From an uncultured Clostridia bacterium (GTDB taxonomy: Bacteria; Bacillota; Clostridia; Christensenellales; CAG-314): DNA of 64,000 nt. The stretch spans positions 1 through 64,000 of the forward strand of contig CANPXV010000007.1 of NCBI GenBank assembly GCA_947586855.1. The letters run 5' to 3'. Below are positions 48,306-58,530 of this stretch, one piece after another; within the stretch, counting starts at the first letter, position 1; each line of letters starts with the position of its first letter. The translations under genes were made by a program, and so were the position numbers. Under the pieces are notes generated by a model, which saw nothing but the letters and a program-made list of their open reading frames with translations, had not been told where the DNA came from and did no database searches.

Positions 48306-50500
48306 TATATTCCGTTATTGTAGATTTGTCCGCAAGCGAGGTGGACCGCATATACGACTACAAGGGCGAGGGCTATGCCGTGGGCACCCGAGTTCTGGTC
48401 AGCTTCGGCAAGCGCCAGACAGAGGGCTACATCATCGGCGAAAAGCAAACGTCCGATTGTGACGAAAGCAAGCTCAAACAGATCATTCGCCCGTTGGAGG
48501 ACTTTCCCGCCATATCGCAGCAGTTGTTGCAGTTGGGCAGCTACATGCGCAGCGAGTATCACTTGCGCTGGGCAGATGTGCTGAGGCTGTTTATCCCTGC
48601 GGAAATGCGCGGCAGCAGGGTGAGGGCGCTATCCAAGCAGCAGATATGCCTTGCCACCGACGACAGCCTCGATATCATACTCAACTCACTAAAACCCAAC
48701 GCCACCATGCAAAGGGATTTGGTGACTTTTTTGTATCTCAACGGCGCAACGCTTGCCGAGACGCTCAACAAGGAGTTCGGCGCAAGTGCGCTCAAAGCCC
48801 TCAAAGACAAGGGCATTGTCTCCTCGCAACAGATCGTGATACGCCGCACCCCCTACAAGGACCTTGCGGTGGGCAAAGCGGACAAAAAGCAGTTGCTGCC
48901 CGCCCAACAGCACGCCGTGGACACGGTGCTATCCAACAGACAAGGGCGCTTTTTGCTGCACGGAGTGACGGGCAGCGGCAAGACGGAAGTGTACCTCACG
49001 GTCATCGAAAGGATAGTGCAGCAGGGCAAGACGTGCATCATGCTTGTGCCGGAAATTTCCCTCACGCCCAACATGTTGCGGCAGCTGAGGGAGCGCTTTG
49101 GCGATACGGTGGCATTGTTGCACAGCGGCTTGTCCGTGGGAGAACGGTATGACGAGTGGCTACGCCTCAAAAACGGCGAGGCGCAGATAGCCGTCGGCGC
49201 TCGCAGTGCGGTGTTTGCCCCGTTGGAGAACATCGGCGCCATCATCATCGACGAGGAGCACGACAGCAGCTACATATCCGACTTCAACCCCCGCTACAAC
49301 ACGTTGGACGTGGCGGACTACCGTGCCAAACAAAACGGTGCGCTGTTGCTTTTGGGCAGCGCCACCCCCAGCCTGGGCAGTTACTATATGGCGCAAAAGG
49401 GACAGTTGCAGCTTATCGAGATGCCCGAGCGTATCAACAAGCAGCCCCTGCCCAAGGTAGAGATCGTGGATATGTCCTGGGAGACGAGGCGGGGCAACCG
49501 CAGCATATTTTCCTCCCTGCTTAAACAGCGCCTTGCCGAGACCATACAGGCGGGCAATCAGGCAATGCTGTTTCTCAACCGACGGGGCTACTCGTCATTT
49601 TTGATGTGCACCAAATGCGGCTATGTGGCCAAGTGCACCGATTGCGACGTCAGCCTGACGGTGCACCGAGACGACAACATGCTCAAATGTCACTATTGCG
49701 GCAAGCGGTTCTACATGCTGGACCAATGCCCCAACTGCAAGCAGCGCAGTTTTCGCCAGGGCAAGATAGGCACCCAGCAGATAGAGCAGCTGCTCAAAGA
49801 GATGTTTCCCGATGTCAAGGTGCTGCGCATGGACGCCGACACCACCCAGACCAAGGAAAGTCACGGCAAAATTCTCGAAGCCTTTCGCAATGGCGAGGCG
49901 CAGATACTTGTGGGCACCCAGATGATCGCCAAGGGACACGATTTTCCCAAGGTGACGTTGGTGGGCATTTTGGACGGCGACCAAAGCCTTCACCACTCGG
50001 ACTATCTTGCCACCGAGCGCACCTTTCAGCTCATCACGCAGGTGGCGGGGCGCAGCGGACGGGACAAGGACGTGGGCACAGTGGTGCTGCAAACCTACAC
50101 ACCCACTCACTATTGTTTGCAATTGGCCGCCCGGCAGGACTATGTCGGCTTTTACCGCAAGGAAATCAACCTGCGAGAGGCCGCATCCTTCCCACCCTTT
50201 TCGGAGATACTGCGCATCTTGTACACCGGCGAGAAGGAGAAGGACTGCATCGACCTGCTTACCGAGCAGTACGCCGAGCTGACCGACCTCAAAGGCAAAT
50301 ATCCCGCTGCGTTTCTGTATATGGACAAAATGCGCTGTCCGTTGAAGCGTGCGGAAAACAAATTTCGGTTCCAGATACTCATCAAATTGCAAAAGGACAG
50401 CCTCAAACAGCTGATCCCGCAGATATACGCCGTGTGCGACGGCAAAAAACGCTCCGGCGTGCAAGTTTCGGTGGAGCGCAATCCGCAAAATCTATCCTGA
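48302..50500 (+). CDS. priA: primosomal protein N' (PriA helicase)
   Basis: LLHGVTGSGKTEVYL, DEEHDSSYI, CTKCGYVAKCTDCDVSLT zinc motifs. Confidence 0.96.
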   Translation: MIYSVIVDLSASEVDRIYDYKGEGYAVGTRVLVSFGKRQTEGYIIGEKQTSDCDESKLKQIIRPLEDFPAISQQLLQLGSYMRSEYHLRWADVLRLFIPAEMRGSRVRALSKQQICLATDDSLDIILNSLKPNATMQRDLVTFLYLNGATLAETLNKEFGASALKALKDKGIVSSQQIVIRRTPYKDLAVGKADKKQLLPAQQHAVDTVLSNRQGRFLLHGVTGSGKTEVYLTVIERIVQQGKTCIMLVPEISLTPNMLRQLRERFGDTVALLHSGLSVGERYDEWLRLKNGEAQIAVGARSAVFAPLENIGAIIIDEEHDSSYISDFNPRYNTLDVADYRAKQNGALLLLGSATPSLGSYYMAQKGQLQLIEMPERINKQPLPKVEIVDMSWETRRGNRSIFSSLLKQRLAETIQAGNQAMLFLNRRGYSSFLMCTKCGYVAKCTDCDVSLTVHRDDNMLKCHYCGKRFYMLDQCPNCKQRSFRQGKIGTQQIEQLLKEMFPDVKVLRMDADTTQTKESHGKILEAFRNGEAQILVGTQMIAKGHDFPKVTLVGILDGDQSLHHSDYLATERTFQLITQVAGRSGRDKDVGTVVLQTYTPTHYCLQLAARQDYVGFYRKEINLREAASFPPFSEILRILYTGEKEKDCIDLLTEQYAELTDLKGKYPAAFLYMDKMRCPLKRAENKFRFQILIKLQKDSLKQLIPQIYAVCDGKKRSGVQVSVERNPQNLS

Positions 50501-50510
50501 CAGGTGATTT

Positions 50511-50969
50511 ATGGCAAAACGAAACATTCTCAAAATGGGCGATCCCCTTCTTCGCAAAGTATGCAAACCCGTCGATACCTTCGACGTCAAGCTGTGGCGG
50601 CTCATTGACGACATGACAGACACTCTGCATGCAGTGGGCGGTCTGGGGCTTGCTGCGCCGCAGGTGGGCATGCTCAAACGTGTGTGCATTGTAGAGTACG
50701 ACGATCAACACTTCGAGCTGGTCAACCCCGTGCTTGTGCACAGCTCGGGCAAGTGCGTGGATAACGAGGGCTGCCTGTCCGTGCCGGGGTTCAGGGGGCT
50801 GGTGGAGCGTCCCGAAAGCATCGATGTGGAGTATTTCGACCGCTTCGGCAAAAAACACCATCAACATGCCGAAGGCTACTTTGCCCGAGTGTTTTTGCAC
50901 GAGATGGACCACTTGGACGGCATTTTGTTTGCAGATAAGATGATAAAGAAGATAATCGACGACGACTGA
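50511..50969 (+). CDS. def: peptide deformylase
   Basis: GLAAPQVG, EGCLSVPG, HEMDHLDG. Confidence 0.95.
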   Translation: MAKRNILKMGDPLLRKVCKPVDTFDVKLWRLIDDMTDTLHAVGGLGLAAPQVGMLKRVCIVEYDDQHFELVNPVLVHSSGKCVDNEGCLSVPGFRGLVERPESIDVEYFDRFGKKHHQHAEGYFARVFLHEMDHLDGILFADKMIKKIIDDD

Positions 50970-50984
50970 TACGGGGGGGGCGCA

Positions 50985-51908
50985 ATGAAGGTTGTATTTT
51001 TGGGCACACCCGATTTCGGCGTGCCCGCCATGGACAAGATAAGCCAACATCATACGATAGTGGGCGTGGTGTGCCAGCCCGACAAAGTGGGCGCCAGAGG
51101 CAAAACGGAGTTCTGCCCCGTCAAAAAGTATGCCCTCTCCCACAACTTGCCGCTGTTTCAGTTCGAAAAAATATCCCGAGACGGCGCCGAAACGCTTCGT
51201 TCGCTTGGTGCGGACATCATGGTCACGGCGGCATACGGGCAAATCCTCTCGCAGGAGATAATAGATATCGCCCCCCACGGGATAATCAACATTCACGGCT
51301 CGCTGCTGCCCAAGCTGAGGGGAGCGGCCCCCATACAGTACGCTGTGTGGCAGGGATTGTCCCAAACGGGCGTCACGATACTCAACACCGTGCGCAAGGT
51401 GGACGCAGGAGAGATAATTTTGCAAAAAACCCTCGACATCGCCCCCTACGAGACGTGCGGTCAGCTGTTCGAGCGTATGTCGCTGCTGGGTGCGGAGGCC
51501 GTGACAGAGGCGCTGGACCTGATACAGTCCGGCAAAGCGGTGTACACTCCGCAGGACGAAGCTCAAGCCACATTTTGCAGCAAGATAACCGCCGAGCAGG
51601 AGCAGCTGGATTGGTCCCTTTCGGCGACGGAATTGGTCAACCTGGTGCGTGCGCTGTGCCCCAGCCCCTCCGCCTGGACGACGTTGGGCGGCAAACGCCT
51701 CAAAATCTTTGCGCTGCGCCCGTGCGAGCTGCCCTTGGACGGCAGATCGGGCGAGGTGGTGCTGTGCGGCAAAAAGGAGCTGGTCGTCAAATGCGGCCAA
51801 GGTGCTGTGTATGTGACGGACTTGCAGGCGGAGAACTCCAAACGTATGGATATCGCCAGCTTCCTCAACGGCCACAAGGTGCCGACGGGCACCGTTTTGG
51901 GTGAGTGA
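50985..51908 (+). CDS. fmt: methionyl-tRNA formyltransferase
   Basis: VVFLGTPDFGVPAM, GIINIHGSLLPKLRGAAPIQYAVWQG. Confidence 0.95.
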   Translation: MKVVFLGTPDFGVPAMDKISQHHTIVGVVCQPDKVGARGKTEFCPVKKYALSHNLPLFQFEKISRDGAETLRSLGADIMVTAAYGQILSQEIIDIAPHGIINIHGSLLPKLRGAAPIQYAVWQGLSQTGVTILNTVRKVDAGEIILQKTLDIAPYETCGQLFERMSLLGAEAVTEALDLIQSGKAVYTPQDEAQATFCSKITAEQEQLDWSLSATELVNLVRALCPSPSAWTTLGGKRLKIFALRPCELPLDGRSGEVVLCGKKELVVKCGQGAVYVTDLQAENSKRMDIASFLNGHKVPTGTVLGE

Positions 51909-53176
51909 TGAACACAGCCTTTCTCAAAAGCTTCACGGTGCTCACCAAGGTGTATGCCGAGGGCGCATTTTCTTCCATTGCTCTCAACAAAACATTGCAG
52001 GGCTGCAAAAAGCAGGACAAGGCCCTCATCACCAAATTGGTGTACGGCGTGCTGGACAACGACATCAGATTGCAGTACATTTTGTCCCACTATGTGCACA
52101 AAATGCCCAAAAGCGACGTGCTTTTGTACCTCAAAATGGGCGCCTATTGCCTTGCCGAGCTGTCTCTGCCCGTCTACACGGTGGTCAACGACATGGCCGA
52201 GCTTTCCAAGATGAGCGGCGACAGGCGCATTGTGGGCTTTGTAAACGCCACCCTCAAAACGGTAGCGGCCAACATCAAAAATTTTGACGACTACCCGCAG
52301 GACAAGTTGCAGCGGCTTTCCGTCGAGTGCTCCTATCCGCAGTGGGCGCTGCAAAAACTTGTCAAGGACTACGGTTGGGATACCGCCGAGCAAATCGTGC
52401 GCTATCCTGCCGATCATCGCAGCGTTTTTCGCTTTGCCAAGCCCATTTCGCCTGCGCAGATAGCCGAGCGCTACGGCGTTGAGGCCGAGCCGACGGTGTT
52501 TGCCGACGCTTTCAGGATTGCTGGCACAGTGCCCCTCTCGCAGGATTGCACGCCCCAAAGCCTGTCCTCTATGGCCATTTCGCACGTGTGCGCCTCTCTT
52601 TTGCCGCAGCAGGGCAGTTTTTTGGATTGTTGCGCTGCGCCGGGCGGCAAATCGGTGTATGTAAAGCAGTTGCGGCAGGACGTTTCCGTCACTTGCTGCG
52701 ATATCCATGCGCACAGGGTGCAGCTCATCGAGGACTACGCCCGCCGAATGGATGTGCAGATTGCCTCTTTCTGCAAGGATATGACGCAATTTTGCGCCGA
52801 TTGGCAAGGCGCCTTCGACACGGTGCTGTGCGATGTGCCATGCAGCGGTTTCGGCGTGTTGGACAGCCGCCCCGACATCAAGCTGTTCCGTCAAAACAAG
52901 GATATTTCCGATTTGATGAAGCTGCAATACGCCATTTTGGATAATTGCAGCAGATATGTCAAGGTGGGCGGCGATCTGGTGTACTCCACATGCACCCTTT
53001 TCGACAACGAAAACGGTCAAAACATACGCAAATTTTTGGCGCAGCACCCCAACTTTCAGTACGGAAAGTTGTTTGTGCCCTCTTTGCCGCAGGTTTCGGG
53101 CGGCAGTTATCAATTTTTACCTCACAAGGACGGCATGCACGGCTTTTTTGTGGCGGTAGTGCATCGTAACTCATGA
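51908..53176 (+). CDS. rsmB: 16S rRNA m5C967 methyltransferase RsmB-like
   Basis: NusB-like N-terminus, FLDCCAAPGGKSVY, CDVPCSGFGV. Confidence 0.93.
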   Translation: MNTAFLKSFTVLTKVYAEGAFSSIALNKTLQGCKKQDKALITKLVYGVLDNDIRLQYILSHYVHKMPKSDVLLYLKMGAYCLAELSLPVYTVVNDMAELSKMSGDRRIVGFVNATLKTVAANIKNFDDYPQDKLQRLSVECSYPQWALQKLVKDYGWDTAEQIVRYPADHRSVFRFAKPISPAQIAERYGVEAEPTVFADAFRIAGTVPLSQDCTPQSLSSMAISHVCASLLPQQGSFLDCCAAPGGKSVYVKQLRQDVSVTCCDIHAHRVQLIEDYARRMDVQIASFCKDMTQFCADWQGAFDTVLCDVPCSGFGVLDSRPDIKLFRQNKDISDLMKLQYAILDNCSRYVKVGGDLVYSTCTLFDNENGQNIRKFLAQHPNFQYGKLFVPSLPQVSGGSYQFLPHKDGMHGFFVAVVHRNS

Positions 53177-54216
53177 TACTATTACAGGATATGACATTGC
53201 AGCAACTAACGGATTATCTGACGAGCGAATATCAGGTGCGCTCGTTTGTTGCCAAGCAAATTTACGGCTGGCTCAACAAATCGGTGGATTTCGACGGCAT
53301 GACGGATATATCCAAGTCTTTGAGAGAGCAGTTAAAGCAAAACTGCGTGGCCGTATCCGCTCGTATCGTGCGCACCCTCACCTCCCAGTTGGACGGCACA
53401 CAAAAGTTTCTGTTTCGGCTGCACGACGGCAACGTGGTGGAGGGCGTGCTGATGAACTACAAATACGGCAACACCCTGTGCGTGTCAAGTCAGGTGGGCT
53501 GCCGCATGGGCTGTGCGTTTTGCGCAAGCACCCTGGGCGGCTTGGTGCGCAACCTCTCCGCAGGAGAAATTCTTGGGCAGGTGCTGGCGGTAAACGCCTT
53601 GCAGCAAGGCAAAGAGCGCCACGTCACCAACATCGTGATGATGGGCAGCGGCGAGCCGTTGGACAATTTCGACAACGTTGTGCGCTTTTTGCAGTTGGTA
53701 TCCTGCCCGGAGGGCATCAATATTTCGCTGCGCAACGTTTCGCTATCCACATGCGGCATTGTGCCCAACATCCGCAAGTTGGCGGATATGGGTTTGCCCG
53801 TCAACCTCACGTTGAGCCTGCACAACCCCGACAACGAGCAACGCAAGGCCATCATGCCCGTCACCAAAGCCTACCCCGTCGAGGAGGCCGTGGCCGCCTG
53901 CCGCTACTATTTTGAGCGGACGGGCCGCCGTGTTATCATAGAGTACACGCTGATAGACGGCCAAAACGACACCTATGCGCATGCGCTGCAACTTGCCTCG
54001 CTTCTCAGGGGTATGTCGGTGCACGTCAACGTGATATCCCTCAACCCCGTCAAGGAGACGGGCCTCAAAGGCACAAGCGAGCGCACCCTGCAAAAGTTTT
54101 TGCAGTATCTGGACAAGTTTGGCATTTCCGCCACACGTCGGCGCACCATGGGACAAGATATCGAGGGCGCCTGTGGCCAGCTCAGGCGGCGCTATTTGGA
54201 GGGCGACGATGACTAA
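53173..54216 (+). CDS. rlmN: 23S rRNA A2503 / tRNA A37 methyltransferase RlmN (radical SAM)
   Basis: SSQVGCRMGCAFCAS, GSGEPLDNFDNV; ATGA overlap with rsmB. Confidence 0.95.
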   Translation: MILLQDMTLQQLTDYLTSEYQVRSFVAKQIYGWLNKSVDFDGMTDISKSLREQLKQNCVAVSARIVRTLTSQLDGTQKFLFRLHDGNVVEGVLMNYKYGNTLCVSSQVGCRMGCAFCASTLGGLVRNLSAGEILGQVLAVNALQQGKERHVTNIVMMGSGEPLDNFDNVVRFLQLVSCPEGINISLRNVSLSTCGIVPNIRKLADMGLPVNLTLSLHNPDNEQRKAIMPVTKAYPVEEAVAACRYYFERTGRRVIIEYTLIDGQNDTYAHALQLASLLRGMSVHVNVISLNPVKETGLKGTSERTLQKFLQYLDKFGISATRRRTMGQDIEGACGQLRRRYLEGDDD

Positions 54217-55081
54217 AAGCGGCACCGTTGTCAAAAGCGTCGGCGGAGTGTTTACCGTGATGGACGACGACCAACGCAAATATGTGTGTTTTGCCCCCAA
54301 AAAACTGCGCTACAACGATGCGGATGTGGTGGTGGGCGACAAAATTTTCTTTGACGACATCGGTCGGGGCAAGGGCGTCCTGACGGAGATCGCTCCCCGC
54401 CGCAACAAGCTGTCCCGCCCGCCCATTGCCAATGTGGACGTCTGCTTTGTGGTGGTGGCGTGCCGGCCGCAGCCCGATTTCTTTCTGGCGGACAAGGTGC
54501 TCATCAACTGTTTTCAGGAGGGTATCGAGCCCGTCGTGGTGGTCAACAAGGTGGATCTATCCGACGAGGTTGTGTCTCTTGCCCGTCAAAACTACGGTTC
54601 TGTTGCCGATATTGTGGCCGTTTCGGCGTTGGACAACAGCGTTTTGGGGCTTGTGGACTACTTGCAGGGCGGCAAAACTGCCTGTTTTGCGGGGCAATCG
54701 GCCGTGGGCAAGACGTCTTTGCTAAATGCGTTGCTGCCGCAAGCTATGGGCGCCACAGGAGGTATCTCCGCCAAGTCGGGCAGGGGCGTACACACCACCC
54801 GACACAGCTCGCTGCACAGGCTGTCCTGCGGGTATCTGGCGGATACGTGCGGTTTTTCGCTGTGCGAGCTGCACAACATCCGCTCGGACGAGCTGCGCTT
54901 GTATCTGGACGACTTTGTCACGCTATCGCACGAATGTAAGTACACATCCTGCACCCACACGGCCGAGCCTGATTGCGCCGTAAAGCGTGCCGTGCAGCAG
55001 GGCGACATCTGCCTCAGCCGCTACGAGCGATATGTAGAGGAATTTAACGAATTGAAGCAAGCGGAAAAAAATCAGTACTGA
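54209..55081 (+). CDS. rsgA: ribosome small subunit-dependent GTPase RsgA
   Basis: VVNKVDLSDE, AGQSAVGKTSLLNALLP, HECKYTSCTHTAEPDCAV zinc motif; overlaps the rlmN end. Confidence 0.94.
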   Translation: MTKSGTVVKSVGGVFTVMDDDQRKYVCFAPKKLRYNDADVVVGDKIFFDDIGRGKGVLTEIAPRRNKLSRPPIANVDVCFVVVACRPQPDFFLADKVLINCFQEGIEPVVVVNKVDLSDEVVSLARQNYGSVADIVAVSALDNSVLGLVDYLQGGKTACFAGQSAVGKTSLLNALLPQAMGATGGISAKSGRGVHTTRHSSLHRLSCGYLADTCGFSLCELHNIRSDELRLYLDDFVTLSHECKYTSCTHTAEPDCAVKRAVQQGDICLSRYERYVEEFNELKQAEKNQY

Positions 55082-55105
55082 AATTTTTCGCAAAGCGAGG
55101 TATCT

Positions 55106-55762
55106 ATGAAGAAAATTTTTGTCAGCCCATCAATACTTTCTGCCGACTTTGCCCGTTTAGAGCAGGAGTGCAAAGCTCTGGAAAAATGCGGCGCCGATTG
55201 GATCCATTGCGACGTGATGGACGGCAATTTTGTGCCCAACATCACATTTGGCATGCCCGTTGTGCGCAGCATACGCCGTTGCGTTGTGTTGCCGCTGGAC
55301 GTGCACCTGATGATAGACGACCCCGGCCGCTATGTAGAGCAGTTTGCCGAGGCGGGTGCGGATATCATCACCATCCACGTCGAGTCCACGCAAAACGTGT
55401 CGCAGGTACTGCGCAAGATACACGCTTGCGGCAAAAAGGCGGGGCTTTCCGTCAAGCCCGATACCCCCATCGGCGCCCTCACGCCGTACAGGGGCCTGTT
55501 TGATCTGGCATTGATCATGTCGGTGGAGCCGGGGTTCGGCGGCCAGCAGTTTATCCCCTCCGCCGTGGGCAAAATTCGCCGTGCCAAGCAGCTTTTCTCC
55601 GATATTCTGGTAGAAGTGGACGGCGGTATCAATGCCGAAACGGCCCGTCTCGTCATCGACGCAGGCGTGGATGTGGTGGTGGCAGGTAGCTCCATCATGA
55701 GCGCGCCCGACCGCCGAGCCGCTATCGAGGCTGTCCGCAACGGCGGCAAAACGACTTTGTGA
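55106..55762 (+). CDS. rpe: ribulose-phosphate 3-epimerase
   Basis: VSPSILSADFARLEQE, HCDVMDGNFVPNITFG, SVEPGFGGQQFIP. Confidence 0.96.
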   Translation: MKKIFVSPSILSADFARLEQECKALEKCGADWIHCDVMDGNFVPNITFGMPVVRSIRRCVVLPLDVHLMIDDPGRYVEQFAEAGADIITIHVESTQNVSQVLRKIHACGKKAGLSVKPDTPIGALTPYRGLFDLALIMSVEPGFGGQQFIPSAVGKIRRAKQLFSDILVEVDGGINAETARLVIDAGVDVVVAGSSIMSAPDRRAAIEAVRNGGKTTL

Positions 55763-55791
55763 CCCCACGTGCGCATTTTTGGACGTTTTCG

Positions 55792-55813
55792 GCCTCCTGC
55801 AAAGGAGGCTTTT
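55792..55813 (+). terminator. intrinsic terminator after rpe
   Basis: GCCTCC-TGCAAA-GGAGGC-TTTT. Confidence 0.65.
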
Positions 55814-56067
55814 GCTTGCCGCAAAGCTGTTGTAGCCGTATTGCATAGAGCGAATGGTAGTATCTTGCAATAAAATTCAAAAAAATTTTGCGGTTTTTAT
55901 ATAATTTTTGAGTATTTTCGTTTGGTTTTTTCTGCGGCCGTGCCGCAGTCCCTACTTTTTTGTTATCGTTTTTCTATTTGTCTGCGGGTGATTTGCAAAT
56001 TTATTTTGTTGGCAGTAACACATTGCGGCGCAGGGGCATACAATGTACAAAACATAGGGGAGAGGAT

Positions 56068-56160
56068 ATGAAAGGAAGAATTTATTGTTTCAAACTGCCC
56101 AATTGTATCGGCAGCGTGCTGCGGCTGCTGCTGGGCAAAAAGGCCGCAGGCAAGAGGTAG
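56068..56160 (+). CDS. spoVM: SpoVM-like 30-aa amphipathic peptide
   Basis: MKGRIYCFKLPNCIGSVLRLLLGKKAAGKR, similar to B. subtilis SpoVM MKFYTIKLPKFLGGIVRAMLGSFRKD as I recall it; AGGGGAGAGG RBS; canonical position between rpe and rpmB. Confidence 0.75.
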   Translation: MKGRIYCFKLPNCIGSVLRLLLGKKAAGKR

Positions 56161-56304
56161 TTGTCGGCGCATTTTTGCCTCAGATATGCCCAAAACATGG
56201 CGCAACGGCCGCAACCAGGCATAAAACGTGAAAAAAAAGTTGAGGTGCGGGGCAATCAAAACATACAAATCGCACGGTCAACCGTTCTTAGGGTTGTTTA
56301 AGGC

Positions 56305-56340
56305 ACAAAAAAAGAGCGATAAACAATCGCTCTTTTCTCT
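56305..56340. terminator. bidirectional hairpin terminator
   Basis: AAGAGCGAT-AAACA-ATCGCTCTT flanked by A and T runs. Confidence 0.75.
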
Positions 56341-56397
56341 TGATTTCTGCTATTTTGCTGCGCCAAGTCTTGTTCGGGTCGGCCGAAAGGCCGCATT

Positions 56398-56907
56398 TCA
56401 GTCGGCGTCCTTCGGTTTGCCCTGCGCTTCACCATCTGCCGCAGGTTGCTCGTCGGCATTTACGGCACCTGTTTGGCCCGTCAGTATGACCAGCATTTCC
56501 TGCGGATATTGCGTGTCAAATTGCAAAGTTTTGCCCTTGCCCGTCACGCAAAAGCGCACAAATTTGCCCTCAGCGGGCGCACAGCGGTATGTTTCCACGT
56601 CGGATAGCGCCATTTTTTTGCTGTGAAAAAACAGTTGCAGCACAATTTGCCGCTCCGTCACGGTCAGTCGATATGCCACCGATTTCCACAGCTGCCAAAA
56701 CACAACGTCGTTGACGATCCACCCCACAAAAAGGGATATATATGCGGCAATGCCCCAGCCCTGTTTGCCCGTCAAAAACATCAGCGCCACAATGGCCAGC
56801 GTGATGACCGCCTCGATTGCCACCAACCAGATAACTTTTGTTTTGGCGTTGGGCACGTCGTCGGCCAGCAGTGCGGCGGCGGTGCGTTTGGTTTGATTAT
56901 CCGACAT
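56398..56907 (-). CDS. two-TM membrane protein of unknown function (PH-domain-like layout)
   Basis: two hydrophobic helices then LTVTERQIVLQLFFHSKKMALSDVETYRC. Confidence 0.6.
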   Translation of the reverse strand: MSDNQTKRTAAALLADDVPNAKTKVIWLVAIEAVITLAIVALMFLTGKQGWGIAAYISLFVGWIVNDVVFWQLWKSVAYRLTVTERQIVLQLFFHSKKMALSDVETYRCAPAEGKFVRFCVTGKGKTLQFDTQYPQEMLVILTGQTGAVNADEQPAADGEAQGKPKDAD

Positions 56908-57937
56908 TTTGCGCCTCCTCGCCCGATTGTTCGTTCGATTGTTCTTCGTTTGATTGCTCGTCCGTTTCTTCGTCCGATTTTATCCAGCCCCATTTGCGCC
57001 ACAGCTTGTCCGTCTGGGCAAACAGCAGCGGATACACGCCAATCACGCCAAAGGTCACAACGGCGTAGCGCAGCGTGCGGAAGATATGCTCGAACCACAC
57101 ATTGCTTTTGTAGCTTGGGTAGATTGCGCCCACAATCAGCTTTATCAGTTCGTTTGCACCCAAAAACAGGCCGCCGCCCACGCACACCCGCAGCACGATC
57201 CGCCACCAGATGCGAGTGTTTGCAAAGTGGGTGATTTTGTTCTCAAACAGAACGCCGCAGGTAAAGCCCAGCAGCAATCCGAAAGCGGTAAAAAAGTCGT
57301 CGGTGGTGCAGTAGAAAAATCCCGCCAGGCCGATAACGATCAGCCCGCCGTACAGCCAATATTTGTTGGGCACCGCTTTGAACAGGTAGTGCACCAAAAA
57401 CACCAGCCCCACGCCCAGCGCCAGACCGCAAACTACGTCGGATGGGTAGTGCGCACCCAGATATGTGCGGGACAGCGCCACCAGCAGCGATATCACAATG
57501 GCCACAGGCAGCATCCAACGCTGTTTTTTGTCCCAATAGGCAACGGTTGTGCCCAGATAGGTGGCGGCGGCATTGGACGAGTGTCCCGACGGAAAGGAAT
57601 ATCCATCCACGTCTCTGAAATTTTGTATGCCGCTTTGACTGTCAAACGGCCGTGTGCGGCACACAACGTTTTTTATCATAGGGTTAAACACCGTTGCGGA
57701 TATCATCGTAAAGGCGATTTTTTCGCCCCGATGCTTGTCCAGTCCCCAATAGATCAGGCCCACAATGCCCACAAGCACCGTTTCTTCGCCCAACATAGAC
57801 ACAAAGTTCATCAGGTAGTACAAAAAACTGCCCTGTCCGGCCAGCCCCTGAAACCACAAAATAAATTCATTTTCGCCGGGCAACACCCATTGGTTGCCGA
57901 TAGCGGCGGCAAAAAAACTAAGCATAGTTTTCCTCAT
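56897..57937 (-). CDS. PAP2 family membrane phosphatase
   Basis: KNVVCRTRP, SFPSGHSS, SRTYLGAHYPSDV. Confidence 0.92.
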   Translation of the reverse strand: MRKTMLSFFAAAIGNQWVLPGENEFILWFQGLAGQGSFLYYLMNFVSMLGEETVLVGIVGLIYWGLDKHRGEKIAFTMISATVFNPMIKNVVCRTRPFDSQSGIQNFRDVDGYSFPSGHSSNAAATYLGTTVAYWDKKQRWMLPVAIVISLLVALSRTYLGAHYPSDVVCGLALGVGLVFLVHYLFKAVPNKYWLYGGLIVIGLAGFFYCTTDDFFTAFGLLLGFTCGVLFENKITHFANTRIWWRIVLRVCVGGGLFLGANELIKLIVGAIYPSYKSNVWFEHIFRTLRYAVVTFGVIGVYPLLFAQTDKLWRKWGWIKSDEETDEQSNEEQSNEQSGEEAQNVG

Positions 57938-58011
57938 TCAGCAAAAAAGCCTCTGTGATAAATGTAGTGGTGCGGCAGCAACCAAAACATAAAACCAGAT
58001 GCTTCAACAAA

Positions 58012-58077
58012 TCCCTGCAATCACGGACCTGCGCCGAGATTGCAGACTACCCAGGGAGTGCCGGGGCTCGAAGAGCC
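58012..58077. ncRNA. candidate structured RNA element of unknown class
   Basis: nested inverted repeats CTGCAATC/GATTGCAG, CGG/CCG, TCCCTG/CAGGGA and GGCTC/GAGCC in noncoding DNA between the PAP2 gene and rpmB. Confidence 0.3.
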
Positions 58078-58104
58078 AAAAAAGCCTCACTCTCGGTGAG
58101 GCTT
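58078..58104 (-). terminator. intrinsic terminator of rpmB
   Basis: AAGCCTCAC-TCTCG-GTGAGGCTT with T run on - strand. Confidence 0.8.
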
Positions 58105-58113
58105 GATTTTGTT

Positions 58114-58302
58114 TTAGTGTTGCTCTTTGTTAGCTGTTCTCAGGCAGCGGGTGCAAACGTATTGGGTGGACTCTTTTCCTTCGATTTCCACCTTTACCTT
58201 TTGCAAATTGGCACTGTACGTTTTGGGCGTCCTCCTGTTAGAGTGGGAAACCTTGTTGCCGGACATCTTGCCTTTACCGCATATAGCGCATACCTTGGAC
58301 AT
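58114..58302 (-). CDS. rpmB: 50S ribosomal protein L28
   Basis: MSKVCAICGKGKMSGNKVSHSNRRTPKTYSANLQKV; two CxxC motifs. Confidence 0.95.
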   Translation of the reverse strand: MSKVCAICGKGKMSGNKVSHSNRRTPKTYSANLQKVKVEIEGKESTQYVCTRCLRTANKEQH

Positions 58303-58530
58303 ATCTACACCTCCGTGTACGAATTGCTTGTGTTCAAATTGACCTTTACTATAATATCATTTTTGTGTAGTTTTGGCAAGCACTTGACGTACTTTTTTTG
58401 CCGATTAGCTTACAAAACCTGCCATTTTGCATTTTGCGCCCCAAATTGTGGCAAAATTAGCCGTGAAACACTTGTGAAATAATGTATTTTGTTGTAAAAT
58501 ATTATTACTTATATAAGGGAGGAAGAACCA

